A stretch of 23,563 bases of DNA. Origin: Methylophilales bacterium UBA4017. Lineage in GTDB: Bacteria; Pseudomonadota; Gammaproteobacteria; Burkholderiales; Methylophilaceae. The position numbers were made by a program, and so were the translations under genes. The stretch spans positions 1-23,563 of the forward strand of contig DGAZ01000041.1 in the NCBI GenBank assembly GCA_002384685.1. The letters are read 5' to 3'. Shown here one piece after another: positions 15,036 through 23,523 of the stretch. Under the pieces are notes generated by a model. The model ran no database searches. It saw only the letters and a list, made by a program, of their open reading frames with translations, and had not been told where the DNA came from. The number at the start of each line of letters is the position of its first letter. The stretch's first letter is position 1.

Positions 15036-17720
15036 ATGTTAAAAAAAATTATTGGCACCTTTTTTGGAAGTAGGAACGATAGACTCCTGAAAGAATATAC
15101 AGCGAAAGTAGCAAAAATTAATGCGCTAGAGCCGAAGATAAAAAAATTAAAAGACAATGACTTTCCAAAGAAAACTATCGAATTAAAAAATAGATTTAAT
15201 CAAGGCGAGGCATTAGATACCTTGCTAATTGAAGCCTTTGCGCATGTAAGAGAAGCTGGCATTAGATCGCTTGGCATGCGCCATTTCGATGAGCAACTCC
15301 TGGGGGCTATGGCACTTCATGATGGAAAAATATCTGAAATGCGAACCGGTGAAGGAAAAACATTAGTAGCAACCTTAGCAGTTTATCTAAATGCTCTGAG
15401 TGGGAATGGAGTACATGTAGTAACAGTCAACGACTACCTTGCGAAAAGAGATGCCGAATGGATGGGAAAACTGTACAACTTTCTTGGATTAGAAGTTGGA
15501 ATTAACCTCTCCCGCATGCCAGCAGAGGAGAAAAAAAATGCTTACGAAGCTGACATAACCTATGGAACCAATAATGAATTTGGATTTGATTACCTTAGAG
15601 ATAACATGGTTTACAGTCCTGGGGAGAGAGTACAAAAACCATTAAATTTTGCGGTAGTAGATGAGGTAGACTCAATTTTAATCGATGAAGCAAGAACCCC
15701 GCTAATTATTTCAGGCCAATCAGAAAACAATACTGACCTTTATCTTAAAATTGACAAAATCATCCCTTATCTAGTGCGACAGGAAAAAGAAGATGCCGAA
15801 GGAGACTTTTGGATTGATGAGAAAGCACACCAAGCCATTCTTTCGGAAAAAGGACATGAAAAAACTGAAGAACTGCTTTTAGAGATGGGTATTTTGACGA
15901 AGGGCTCTAATTTATACGATGCTACAAACATTAGCCTTCTTCATCACGTTAATTCGGCATTAAAAGCACACTATCTATTCATCAAGGATAAAGATTATGT
16001 AGTGAAAGATGGCTCTATAACGATAGTGGATGAATTTACTGGACGAATGATGCCTGGAAGAAGATGGTCTGATGGGCTCCATCAGGCTGTAGAAGCAAAA
16101 GAGGGCGTAGTTATTCAGAAAGAAAATCAAACTATGGCCAGCATCACATTTCAGAATTATTTTAGAATGTATAGCAAGCTTGCAGGCATGACTGGAACGG
16201 CGGACACAGAAGCGGAAGAGTTTAATCAGATTTACAATCTTGAAACAATCATTATTCCCCCTCATCGTCCAACAATCAGAAATGACAAGATGGATAAAAT
16301 TTATCGTACTTCAGAAGAAAGATATCAAGCGGTCCTTGACGATATTATTGACTGCAATAAAAGATTACAACCAGTTCTTGTGGGTACAACATCGATTGAA
16401 AACTCTGAATTAATCTCAAATCGCCTTACTAAGGCAAAATTGAAGCACCAGGTATTAAATGCCAAACAACACGAAAAAGAAGCTCATATTATTAGTCAGG
16501 CAGGACAACCTGGAATGATTACGATTGCAACCAATATGGCGGGAAGAGGAACAGACATTGTTCTTGGAGGAAATACCGATGCCGAAATTATAGAGATAGA
16601 GAATAATAACAAAATAAAAGGTGATAAAAAATCACAAAAAATTAAAGACTTAATGGCTGCATGGAAGTTAAGAAATATAAAGGTATTAGATGCGGGAGGA
16701 TTACATATTATTGGAACAGAAAGACATGAATCAAGAAGAGTTGACAATCAGTTGCGAGGTAGGTCGGGACGTCAAGGAGATCCGGGATCAAGTGCCTTTT
16801 ACCTGTCACTAGAAGATTCACTACTAAGAATTTTTGCTTCAGAGCGTATAGCTTCTATTATGGAGAAGCTTAATATGCCTGAAGGAGAAGCTATTGAGCA
16901 TAAGTGGGTAAATCGTTCTATTGAGGGCGCTCAAAAAAAAGTAGAGGCAAGAAACTTCGATATAAGGAAGCAATTGCTAGAGTATGATGACATTCCTAAT
17001 CAGCAGAGAAAGGTTATTTATGAACAAAGAAATGACATTCTGGATAATGCTGATCTTAAGGAGACTGTGGATGGGATTATTGGAGATGTTCTTGAGCAAA
17101 CAGTCTATGAATACATTCCACTAGAAAGTATTGAAGAGATGTGGGATATTCCTGCTTTGGAAAAAAGGCTTCAAGCCGATTACGCTATTAAAATTACCAT
17201 CAGTAAATTACTGAAAGACGACCAAAATATTGCTGTCGAAGACATTGCAAGTCATATAAAGCAGAAAGGGCTTGAGCTTTATCGCCTTAAAGAAAAGTTA
17301 GCAGGTAAAGAAGCCTTACAACATTTCGAAAGATCAATCACGCTACAAATCTTTGATCACCATTGGAGAGCTCACCTCTCATCCCTTGACAATCTTAGGC
17401 AGGGTATTGGCTTAAGAGCATACGGACAAAAAGATCCTAAGCAGGAATTTAAGAAAGAGGCTTTTGTGTTGTTTGAGCAGTTACTAGAGACAATTAAGTT
17501 TGAAATTACACGGGTGTTAATGCTTGTCTCGGTTAAAGACGAGAATGAAGCTAAAAAAATTGACAAAAAAAATCAAGAAGCTATAAGTGCTGCTCAGACA
17601 GAGAAATCATCTACCTTAGCTGGTACTGATAAAAATACTGACAAGAAGGTGGGAAGAAATGAACCATGCCCGTGCGGTAGTGGGAAGAAATACAAACATT
17701 GCCATGGTATATTAAATTAA
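15036..17720 (+). CDS. secA: Preprotein translocase ATPase SecA
   Basis: ATP-driven motor of Sec protein export, acting at the inner membrane with SecYEG; 894 residues, full length. Visible parts: Q-like GMRHFDEQLLG, Walker A MRTGEGKT (102-109), TVNDYLAKRDAEWM, YGTNNEFGFDYLRDNM, Walker B VVDEVDSILIDEARTPLIISG, the preprotein cross-linking region, GMTGTADTEAEEF, TNMAGRGTDIVLGGN, RRVDNQLRGRSGRQGDPGSS and the helical scaffold with HKWVNRSIEGAQKKVEARNF. The C terminus keeps the zinc/SecB-binding CPCGSGKKYKHCH (Cys878, Cys880, Cys889, His890). It lies downstream of the M23 gene in the same unit and is followed after two bases by the DUF1289 gene. Confidence 0.98.
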   Translation: MLKKIIGTFFGSRNDRLLKEYTAKVAKINALEPKIKKLKDNDFPKKTIELKNRFNQGEALDTLLIEAFAHVREAGIRSLGMRHFDEQLLGAMALHDGKISEMRTGEGKTLVATLAVYLNALSGNGVHVVTVNDYLAKRDAEWMGKLYNFLGLEVGINLSRMPAEEKKNAYEADITYGTNNEFGFDYLRDNMVYSPGERVQKPLNFAVVDEVDSILIDEARTPLIISGQSENNTDLYLKIDKIIPYLVRQEKEDAEGDFWIDEKAHQAILSEKGHEKTEELLLEMGILTKGSNLYDATNISLLHHVNSALKAHYLFIKDKDYVVKDGSITIVDEFTGRMMPGRRWSDGLHQAVEAKEGVVIQKENQTMASITFQNYFRMYSKLAGMTGTADTEAEEFNQIYNLETIIIPPHRPTIRNDKMDKIYRTSEERYQAVLDDIIDCNKRLQPVLVGTTSIENSELISNRLTKAKLKHQVLNAKQHEKEAHIISQAGQPGMITIATNMAGRGTDIVLGGNTDAEIIEIENNNKIKGDKKSQKIKDLMAAWKLRNIKVLDAGGLHIIGTERHESRRVDNQLRGRSGRQGDPGSSAFYLSLEDSLLRIFASERIASIMEKLNMPEGEAIEHKWVNRSIEGAQKKVEARNFDIRKQLLEYDDIPNQQRKVIYEQRNDILDNADLKETVDGIIGDVLEQTVYEYIPLESIEEMWDIPALEKRLQADYAIKITISKLLKDDQNIAVEDIASHIKQKGLELYRLKEKLAGKEALQHFERSITLQIFDHHWRAHLSSLDNLRQGIGLRAYGQKDPKQEFKKEAFVLFEQLLETIKFEITRVLMLVSVKDENEAKKIDKKNQEAISAAQTEKSSTLAGTDKNTDKKVGRNEPCPCGSGKKYKHCHGILN

Positions 17721-17722
17721 AG

Positions 17723-17908
17723 ATGTCAGATTTGATTGATCAGACTGTTGAGTCCCCATGCGTAGGCGTTTGTCAATATAACGATGAAGAGTTTTGCTCG
17801 GGATGCTTTCGCACCGCATACGAGATATCTGAATGGTCAATGATGTCAAAAGAAACAAAGCGCAAGGTTATCGAACTTTTACCATCAAGAATGGAGGAGC
17901 TGTTTTAG
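17723..17908 (+). CDS. DUF1289 small cysteine-rich protein
   Basis: 61-residue cytoplasmic protein matching the DUF1289 pattern: SPCVGVCQYN, then FCSGCFRTAYEISEWSMMS, then a terminal helix. Four Cys in CxxxC...CxxC arrangement suggest a metal or Fe-S site, but the function is unknown. The ATG at 17723 lies 2 bp after the secA TAA; an in-frame ATG at 17699 would lie inside secA and add an unconserved eight-residue leader. Its TAG overlaps the TAA of convergent nth by 3 bases (17905-17908 region), with no terminator between them. Confidence 0.85.
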   Translation: MSDLIDQTVESPCVGVCQYNDEEFCSGCFRTAYEISEWSMMSKETKRKVIELLPSRMEELF

Positions 17909-18534
17909 AGCTTACCTTTAAATTCACACTGCTGGTAAATAACACATTGTGAACATAAGGGTTTTTGTGCTTTGCAAATATACCTTCCGTGCAGGATGAG
18001 TAGGTGATGAGCGTCAACTAGGTATTCATTTGGAGTCAGTTTGGTTAGACGTTTTTCAACTTCTAATGGATTTTTTCCCTTAGCAAGATTAATCCTATTT
18101 GCTAGTCGGAATATATGAGTGTCTACTGCTATGACAGGTTCTCCAAAAATAGTATTCAAAATTACATTTGCAGTTTTACGTCCGACCCCTGGGAGCTCTT
18201 CCAATAACTCTCTATTATGTGGTACATTCCCAGCATGATTTTTTTGGATTATGCTGCTCGTTTCAAGAATATTTTTTGCCTTTGTTTTATAAAGCCCAAT
18301 AGTTTTTATATACAATTCAATTTCATTTAGGGATAGCTCGCTTAATTTTTTTGCTGTACCAGCATTGGCAAATAAGGGCTGCGTTGCCTTATTGACTGAT
18401 ATGTCCGTAGCTTGAGCGGATAAGATAACAGCGATGAGCAGTTGAAAAGGCGAATTATATAACAGCTCGGTTTTGGCTTCTGGTATCGATTTTTTTAGAA
18501 GAGAAAAGATTTCACTTCTTTTTTGTGCATTCAC
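17905..18534 (-). CDS. nth: Endonuclease III (DNA glycosylase/AP lyase)
   Basis: Base-excision repair enzyme removing oxidised pyrimidines and cleaving AP sites. 209 residues, same length class as E. coli Nth. LSAQATD lies near residue 38; the helix-hairpin-helix LPGVGRKTANV holds catalytic Lys120; VDTHIFRLANR holds Asp138; and the [4Fe-4S] cluster is CKAQKPLCSQCVIYQQC (C-x6-C-x2-C-x5-C). The start is GTG (complement of 18532-18534), giving MNAQKRSEIF, which matches the family N terminus; no ATG is suitably placed. It follows rsxE by 5 bp and is the last gene of the rsx operon, as in E. coli. It overlaps the convergent DUF1289 gene at its 3' end. Confidence 0.96.
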   Translation of the reverse strand: MNAQKRSEIFSLLKKSIPEAKTELLYNSPFQLLIAVILSAQATDISVNKATQPLFANAGTAKKLSELSLNEIELYIKTIGLYKTKAKNILETSSIIQKNHAGNVPHNRELLEELPGVGRKTANVILNTIFGEPVIAVDTHIFRLANRINLAKGKNPLEVEKRLTKLTPNEYLVDAHHLLILHGRYICKAQKPLCSQCVIYQQCEFKGKL

Positions 18535-18539
18535 AATGA

Positions 18540-19166
18540 TTATTTTTTTTGATTGATGTAATTGGTCAAGGCTATTAAAAGCGCCAAACCTAAAAATGCC
18601 CCGGGAGGTAAAAGTGCTAACAAAAAGCCATGAGTGCTATCAAAGAATTGAATGCTAACAATTTTCCACGACTCTCCAAAGATAAGGTCGAATCCAGAGA
18701 ATAATGACCCCTTTCCTAATATTTCGCGCATAGCTCCAAGAATAGCCAAGACTATGCACAAGCCCAAGCCCATAAAGAAACCATCGTAGAGTGATGGTAA
18801 GGTTGAATTTTTTGATGCAAAGGATTCCACTCTTGCTAGGACGATACAGTTTGTTACAATCAAGGGAATAAATATGCCTAATGCTTTGTATAGAGGCTCG
18901 GCAAATGCATGAATACTGAGATCAATAATAGTTACCAAGGCAGCAACCACCAAAATAAATACAGGAACGCGAATCTCTTCAGGAATCCATCTTCTTATAG
19001 GGGCAATAGAACCATTAGATGCAACCATAACCAGCATGGTTGCAATACCTAAGCTCACCCCATTAACTACAGTAGTCGTTACAGCTAATGTCGGACATAG
19101 CCCTAAAAGCTGGATAACCCCCGGGTTTTGTTTCCACAAACCATCATTTATCGATTTACTTAACAT
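18540..19166 (-). CDS. rsxE: Electron transport complex subunit RsxE/RnfE
   Basis: Integral membrane subunit of the Rnf/Rsx ion-motive electron transport complex, 208 residues, about six helices. Characteristic segments are QNPGVIQLLGLCPTLAVTTTVVNGVSLG near the N terminus, IPEEIRVPVFILVVAALVT, LGIFIPLIVTNCIVLARVE and GAMREILGKG; the conserved Cys in LGLCPTLA and TNCIVLA bind the membrane-embedded Fe-S centre shared with RsxA (family knowledge). The ATG at 19166 lies within the 3' end of rsxG (11-bp overlap). RsxA and RsxE are homologous and face opposite ways in the membrane. Confidence 0.96.
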   Translation of the reverse strand: MLSKSINDGLWKQNPGVIQLLGLCPTLAVTTTVVNGVSLGIATMLVMVASNGSIAPIRRWIPEEIRVPVFILVVAALVTIIDLSIHAFAEPLYKALGIFIPLIVTNCIVLARVESFASKNSTLPSLYDGFFMGLGLCIVLAILGAMREILGKGSLFSGFDLIFGESWKIVSIQFFDSTHGFLLALLPPGAFLGLALLIALTNYINQKK

Positions 19167-19794
19167 TAGTTAACACCAATTGAGCTTTATTCTCTTTAAA
19201 AAAAAGCAGTGCATTATGGACAGCTTTAATTGCTCCTCTTGCTGTAATGGTGGCACCGGCCATATAGTCGAAATCCCCCCTATCCTTTTTTACTGCCCAA
19301 CGGGCAGAAGGTTTGTCACTTAAGTTCAATCCTTGGAAGGCTAAAATCCAATTACTTTTTTCTATATCAATGTAATCTCCTAATCCTGGAGTTTCTTGAT
19401 GTTTAACTACTCTTGAACCAATAATTTCTCCATCCGAGCTGATTCCAACCAATAAAATAATATCGCCACTATAACCATCAGGCGCTCGAGATTCCAAAAC
19501 AACAGCCCTGACTTTATTTTGGTACCTTGCAACATATGCTTTGCCATTTTTTTTATTTTTTAAGTATACGTTAGGGGGGATATCAATAAAATCCGTATCT
19601 AAATTGTTGTCATATTCCTTGCCACCAATCACCTGGAGTAAAAGCCGCTGCTTTGCCTCAGCTTCACTTTTTAATATGACAGGATTAGAAAATTCAAAAA
19701 AAATAGCAAGCAAGGATGCAAAAAGCATTCCAAAAATACTCATCACTAAAATTGTCTGACCGACAATGCTATATTTTTTCAAAAAACTAGTCAT
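19156..19794 (-). CDS. rsxG: Electron transport complex subunit RsxG/RnfG
   Basis: FMN-carrying subunit of the Rnf/Rsx complex, 212 residues, with one N-terminal membrane helix (about 12-30) and a large periplasmic FMN-binding domain. The flavinylation motif DYMAGATITARG carries the likely covalent FMN site, Thr182; it has Ala where many family members have Ser/Thr (AGAT instead of SGAT), still within the Dxx-x-GAT pattern. GDYIDIEKSNWI and VKHQETPGLG are also typical. The ATG at 19794 (MTSFLKKYS) overlaps the end of rsxD by 8 bp; an upstream in-frame TTG at 19800 is less likely. Attachment of FMN would require ApbE, not encoded in the window. Confidence 0.95.
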   Translation of the reverse strand: MTSFLKKYSIVGQTILVMSIFGMLFASLLAIFFEFSNPVILKSEAEAKQRLLLQVIGGKEYDNNLDTDFIDIPPNVYLKNKKNGKAYVARYQNKVRAVVLESRAPDGYSGDIILLVGISSDGEIIGSRVVKHQETPGLGDYIDIEKSNWILAFQGLNLSDKPSARWAVKKDRGDFDYMAGATITARGAIKAVHNALLFFKENKAQLVLTNVK

Positions 19795-20800
19795 GCCCAA
19801 AAACCTTTGGTTGGGTTAAATTGTCAATGAGTGGCACACAGATATTCATAAATATCACAGCAAAAGCAATACCCTCTGGGTACCCCCCAAACACTCTAAT
19901 GACGTAAACAAGAATAGCTACCATAAAAGCAAACCATAACTTACCTTTTGGAGTAGTTGGGCCGCTCACGGGGTCTGTAAGAATAAAGAATGCGCATAAG
20001 ATGGTCCCGCCATTCAATAAATGAAATGTAACTGATGAGAAATTATTAGGATCAACAAAATGAAAGAAGCCTGAAATAAATGCAAGGCTTAGTAGGTAGG
20101 TTACCGGCAAATGCCATGAAATAATTTTTTTGTATAGAAGGCCGACACCGCCTAGAAGGTATCCCAGAGATACTATCTGTGTACTGGTAAGATTTGTTGA
20201 AGTGGAAATAGAGGCGATGGAAATATCCGGAAGAATTTGTCCTTGGAGCAGCTCGGTTTTAACGTAATCTAGTGGAGTAGCTGATGTTAGCCCATCACCC
20301 ACCACCTCAAGGCCATAGAAAAAAATTTGAAATGCCTGGCCAATTGATTCCAGGCTTAGACTATTCTCTATGGGAGATGGCCATTTAGTCATAAGCGCGG
20401 GAAAGGATATCAGTAATACTGCATAACCAATCATTGCTGGATTGAATATATTTGAGCCCAACCCCCCATAAAAATGCTTAGCTATAACTATAGTAAATAG
20501 TGTCCCAACTACGATGATCCACCATGGCGCAATCGATGGTATGGACAGAGCTAAAAGCCATGCAGCAACAAGAGCGCTACCATCATATAAGTATACCTTT
20601 GGTGGCAACTTTCTTATTTTAAGGACAAGGTACTCGGCAAGAATAGCGGTGATGGATGCCGCGACAAGGTTGAGAAGAACGCCTACACCAAAATAGTGGA
20701 CATAGAATACAAGGCCTGGAATTAAAGCTAAAATAACTAGCAACATAATGCTAGTTACAGACGAAGATTTTTGGATGAAAGGGGACTGTTGATTAATCAT
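19787..20800 (-). CDS. rsxD: Electron transport complex subunit RsxD/RnfD
   Basis: Integral membrane flavoprotein subunit of Rnf/Rsx, 337 residues, roughly nine to ten helices. Family marks are LYDGSALVAAWLLALSIPSIAPWW, GGLGSNIFNPAMIGYA, the flavinylation sequence DGLTSATPL with Thr175 as probable FMN site, FFILTDPVSGPTTPKGKLWF, and GGYPEGIAFAVIFMN. The ATG at 20798-20800 shares its first base with the rsxC stop (TAATG), indicating coupled translation. NqrB is related, but the neighbouring rsxB, rsxC, rsxG and rsxE genes identify this as Rnf rather than Nqr. Confidence 0.96.
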   Translation of the reverse strand: MINQQSPFIQKSSSVTSIMLLVILALIPGLVFYVHYFGVGVLLNLVAASITAILAEYLVLKIRKLPPKVYLYDGSALVAAWLLALSIPSIAPWWIIVVGTLFTIVIAKHFYGGLGSNIFNPAMIGYAVLLISFPALMTKWPSPIENSLSLESIGQAFQIFFYGLEVVGDGLTSATPLDYVKTELLQGQILPDISIASISTSTNLTSTQIVSLGYLLGGVGLLYKKIISWHLPVTYLLSLAFISGFFHFVDPNNFSSVTFHLLNGGTILCAFFILTDPVSGPTTPKGKLWFAFMVAILVYVIRVFGGYPEGIAFAVIFMNICVPLIDNLTQPKVFGHD

Positions 20801-22329
20801 TATTTCTCAGAAACCTCTTCATTTTTTATGCGTTCAAGCGCCTCAGTGATAGCTTTCCTTTTTTCATCAATGACTTTAGACTTTTCATCAGAGCTAGTGT
20901 TTGCTTTCCTTTCCGCAACTTTTTTTGCTCTTTCCTCTTTTTCACGTTGTAATCTGTGTAGTCGAAAATCATTTCTTTCTCGGGCAATATCCGCCTCCTC
21001 TTTTGCATGGCGTTCGCCAATTATTTCGCTCTTAGCATATCTGTAGTATTGAACTAAGGGTATGTTGCTAGGACAGACGTAAGAACAACATCCACATTCA
21101 ATGCAGTCAAACAAATTGTAGTTCTCTGCTTTTTCGAACTGATTAGATTGGGAGAACCAAAATAGTTCTTGTGGCTGAAGTGTTACAGGGCAGGCATCCG
21201 CACACCTAGCACACCTAATACATGGAAGCACAGGGCTATTATTTTCCACCATTTCTGACCCAGCATTAATGACACAATTCATGGCCTTCGTTACTGGAAC
21301 ATTTACCGAAGGTAATTTAAATCCCATCATCGGCCCGCCCATAATGAAAGAGCTGGACTTTTTGATTACCCCACCAGCATCAACTATCAAGTCAGATAAA
21401 GGTGTACCAAAAAGTACTTCATAATTATTTGGGGCGGTTACATTGCCAGTGATGGTAATAATTCTGCTAATAGATGGCTCACCAAGATTGATAAAATTGT
21501 ATAAAGCAACAATGGTTGCGACATTGAACATCTGTATTCCATACTCCGCCGATCTTTTACCTTTTGCTATCTGAGTTCCTGTTAATAAGTATATGAGCCG
21601 CTTAGCATCTCCGCTAGGATAAATGGTTGGTACTACCTTTATGGAAATATGCTCATCTTTTTTTACCAGTACGGTTAATTTTTCTATAGCTTCTGGCTTA
21701 TTATCCTCAATGCCAATAATGGCATTTTCCGCACCTAACAAATGAAGCACAAGTCTTATCCCTTCGATAAGGTCAACCGACTTTTCCCTCATAAGCATAT
21801 CGTCACAGGTTATGTAGGGTTCACATTCAGCAGCATTAACAACCAGAGTTTTAATTTCATTATTGTTGTTATGCAGTTTAAGGTGAGAAGGAAAAGTGGC
21901 CCCACCAAGCCCAACAATACCTGAGCTGTATATTTTTTTGATAGTTTCTTCACGCCCTATTTTTTTCCAGTTCACTGGATCTTTTTTTATCCACGTATCT
22001 TTGCCATCTGGAATTAATGTCACACAATAATCTGGGAGTCCTGACGGATGAGGAATAGATTGTTTTTCTACAGAGACGATGATGCCAGAGGTGGGCGCAT
22101 GGATTGCTGCAGAAACATTGCCATCAGCTTCCGCGATAAGCTGCCCCTTTAAAACTTTTTCACCTAAATTTACTTTTAACTTAGCTACCCGACCAACATG
22201 TTGGCGCAATGGCAGAATTAGCTTCTTAGGCATACTTATTTTTTTTATTGGATGAGAGGTAGAAACGGTTTTTCTTGTATCTGTCTTAATCCCACCATTA
22301 AACTTAAAAATTTTGTCTACAATACTCAA
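20800..22329 (-). CDS. rsxC: Electron transport complex subunit RsxC/RnfC
   Basis: NADH/FMN-binding peripheral subunit of Rnf/Rsx, 509 residues. FNGGI near the start, a biotinyl-lipoyl-like segment (ILPLRQHVG, GEKVLKGQLIAEADG), the NADH/FMN region SGIVGLGGATFPSHLKL and NAAECEPYITCDDMLM, and SLBB-like PSGDAKRLIYLLTG are seen. Two [4Fe-4S] motifs are CIRCARCADAC (370-380) and CIECGCCSYVC (409-419). A Lys/Glu-rich helical tail of about 80 residues ends the protein, far shorter than the repeat-rich extension of E. coli RsxC. The start appears to be TTG (complement of 22327-22329), overlapping the rsxB TGA by four bases; the first internal ATG would remove conserved FNGGI. Confidence 0.95.
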   Translation of the reverse strand: MSIVDKIFKFNGGIKTDTRKTVSTSHPIKKISMPKKLILPLRQHVGRVAKLKVNLGEKVLKGQLIAEADGNVSAAIHAPTSGIIVSVEKQSIPHPSGLPDYCVTLIPDGKDTWIKKDPVNWKKIGREETIKKIYSSGIVGLGGATFPSHLKLHNNNNEIKTLVVNAAECEPYITCDDMLMREKSVDLIEGIRLVLHLLGAENAIIGIEDNKPEAIEKLTVLVKKDEHISIKVVPTIYPSGDAKRLIYLLTGTQIAKGKRSAEYGIQMFNVATIVALYNFINLGEPSISRIITITGNVTAPNNYEVLFGTPLSDLIVDAGGVIKKSSSFIMGGPMMGFKLPSVNVPVTKAMNCVINAGSEMVENNSPVLPCIRCARCADACPVTLQPQELFWFSQSNQFEKAENYNLFDCIECGCCSYVCPSNIPLVQYYRYAKSEIIGERHAKEEADIARERNDFRLHRLQREKEERAKKVAERKANTSSDEKSKVIDEKRKAITEALERIKNEEVSEK

Positions 22330-22892
22330 GGGCTGACTCTTTGTTTTTGATTTTTTATACTAAATACTGGGTATTTCCATTTCCAATTTTCCGTATTTTC
22401 CTGAAGCGCTACCATATCAATACAATCAACCGGACAAGGAGGGAGGCAAAGCTCGCAACCTGTACATTCTTTTTCTATAATTGTGTGCATATGTTTGGCC
22501 GCACCTAATATAGCATCTACAGGACAAGCCTGTATGCATAATGTGCATCCTATACAGGTGCTCTCATCAATAACGGCAATTGATTTAGGCTTGGTGTTTC
22601 CATGCTCTTCATTTAAAGGCTTGTATTCAACCCCCAGCAACTCTGCAAGCCTTCGAACGCCATCATCCCCTCCAGGAGGACATTGATTAATGTCTGCTTC
22701 TCCTTTTGCTATTGCGGTTGCGTAGGGTTTACAGCCAGGATAGCTGCATTGGCCACACTGGGTCTGTGGAAGGATTGAATCAATCTTGTCAATAATAGGA
22801 TCGCCCTCTACCTTGAACTTTATCGATGAAAAACCCAAGATACTTCCTATTATTAATGCGAGAAATAGAACAATTAGGACTGAAGTAAGCAT
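22326..22892 (-). CDS. rsxB: Electron transport complex subunit RsxB/RnfB
   Basis: Iron-sulfur subunit passing electrons between ferredoxin-type partners and the Rnf/Rsx complex, 188 residues. It has an N-terminal membrane anchor (about 3-22), a Fes-type [4Fe-4S] domain with QCGQCSYPGCKPYA and NQCPPGG (Cys46, 49, 54, 71), and a two-cluster ferredoxin domain with CIGCTLCIQACPVDAI and CTGCELCLPPCPVDCI. All cluster Cys are intact. The ATG at 22892 overlaps the rsxA TAA by one base; its TGA overlaps the rsxC TTG start by four bases. Confidence 0.97.
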   Translation of the reverse strand: MLTSVLIVLFLALIIGSILGFSSIKFKVEGDPIIDKIDSILPQTQCGQCSYPGCKPYATAIAKGEADINQCPPGGDDGVRRLAELLGVEYKPLNEEHGNTKPKSIAVIDESTCIGCTLCIQACPVDAILGAAKHMHTIIEKECTGCELCLPPCPVDCIDMVALQENTENWKWKYPVFSIKNQKQRVSP

Positions 22893-23473
22893 TAGCGGTC
22901 CAGTCCTATAAAACCCATAAATGCAAGGCTCATTAAGCCAGCGGTTGTCATTGCAATAGCACTTCCTTTAAAGGGAAGGGGGACATTCGCACCGTCTAAT
23001 CTCTCTCGCAATGAAGCAAATAAAATCAACACAATAGAAAATCCTATTGCTCCCCCAAAACCAAAAAAAGCTGATTCAAGAAGGGTATGACTTGCTTGAG
23101 CATTGAGGAGAGGGATGCCGAGCACTGCACAATTAGTCGTTATTAGTGGTAAAAATATCCCCAGCATTCTATATAGGAAAGGGAAGTTCTTTTCCATTAA
23201 CATCTCCGTAAATTGAACTACCGCAGCAATAACCACTATGAAGGTTAAGGTTCTCAGGTAAACAAGATCATTTGGCTCTAGCAAATAATGATTGATCGCC
23301 CAGCTTGTCATCGAGCCAATTGTCAAAACAAAAGCTGTCGCAGCCGACATGCTAACCGAGGTCTCAAGTTTTTTTGAAACACCCATAAAAGGGCACAAGC
23401 CTAGTATTTTAGTCAATACAATATTATTAACTAAGACAGTGCTAATGATGATTAGTAGGTAGTTATTTGTCAT
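22892..23473 (-). CDS. rsxA: Electron transport complex subunit RsxA/RnfA
   Basis: Integral membrane subunit of Rnf/Rsx, 193 residues and six helices, the same length as E. coli RsxA. It closely follows the family: VLVNNIVLTKILGLCPFMGVSKKLETS, YLRTLTFIVVIAAVVQFTEM, YRMLGIFLPLITTNCAVLG and ITTAGLMSLAFMGF-like C-terminal helix. The Cys in LGLCPFMG and TTNCAVLG bind the intramembrane Fe-S centre shared with RsxE (family knowledge). The ATG at 23473 matches the family start; a longer in-frame extension to 23551 is unconserved and runs through an inverted repeat. First gene of rsxABCDGE-nth. Confidence 0.97.
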   Translation of the reverse strand: MTNNYLLIIISTVLVNNIVLTKILGLCPFMGVSKKLETSVSMSAATAFVLTIGSMTSWAINHYLLEPNDLVYLRTLTFIVVIAAVVQFTEMLMEKNFPFLYRMLGIFLPLITTNCAVLGIPLLNAQASHTLLESAFFGFGGAIGFSIVLILFASLRERLDGANVPLPFKGSAIAMTTAGLMSLAFMGFIGLDR

Positions 23474-23489
23474 TCCAATAATTATAGAG

Positions 23490-23523
23490 TAATACTTATT
23501 CTTATGCCTGTGAATAAGTATTA
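23490..23523. repeat. Perfect 12-bp inverted repeat upstream of rsxA
   Basis: TAATACTTATTC (23490-23501) and GAATAAGTATTA (23512-23523) are perfect inverse complements around a 10-bp spacer. The repeat begins 16 bp before the rsxA start codon. There is no T-run for a terminator on the rsx strand. A possible minus-strand -10 (TATAAA, complement of 23529-23534) would put it in the 5' leader; alternatively it is an operator. Confidence 0.7.

Noticed and set aside
15975..16747. Minus-strand ORFs of 96 and 83 codons inside secA
   Set aside because: They are antisense to highly conserved SecA motifs and lack start signals.
20771..21046. 91-codon + strand ORF opposite the rsxC tail
   Set aside because: It is the antisense image of the Lys/Glu-rich rsxC C-terminal helix, which reads as a Ser/Phe/Leu-rich pseudo-membrane protein. 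There is no RBS or family match.
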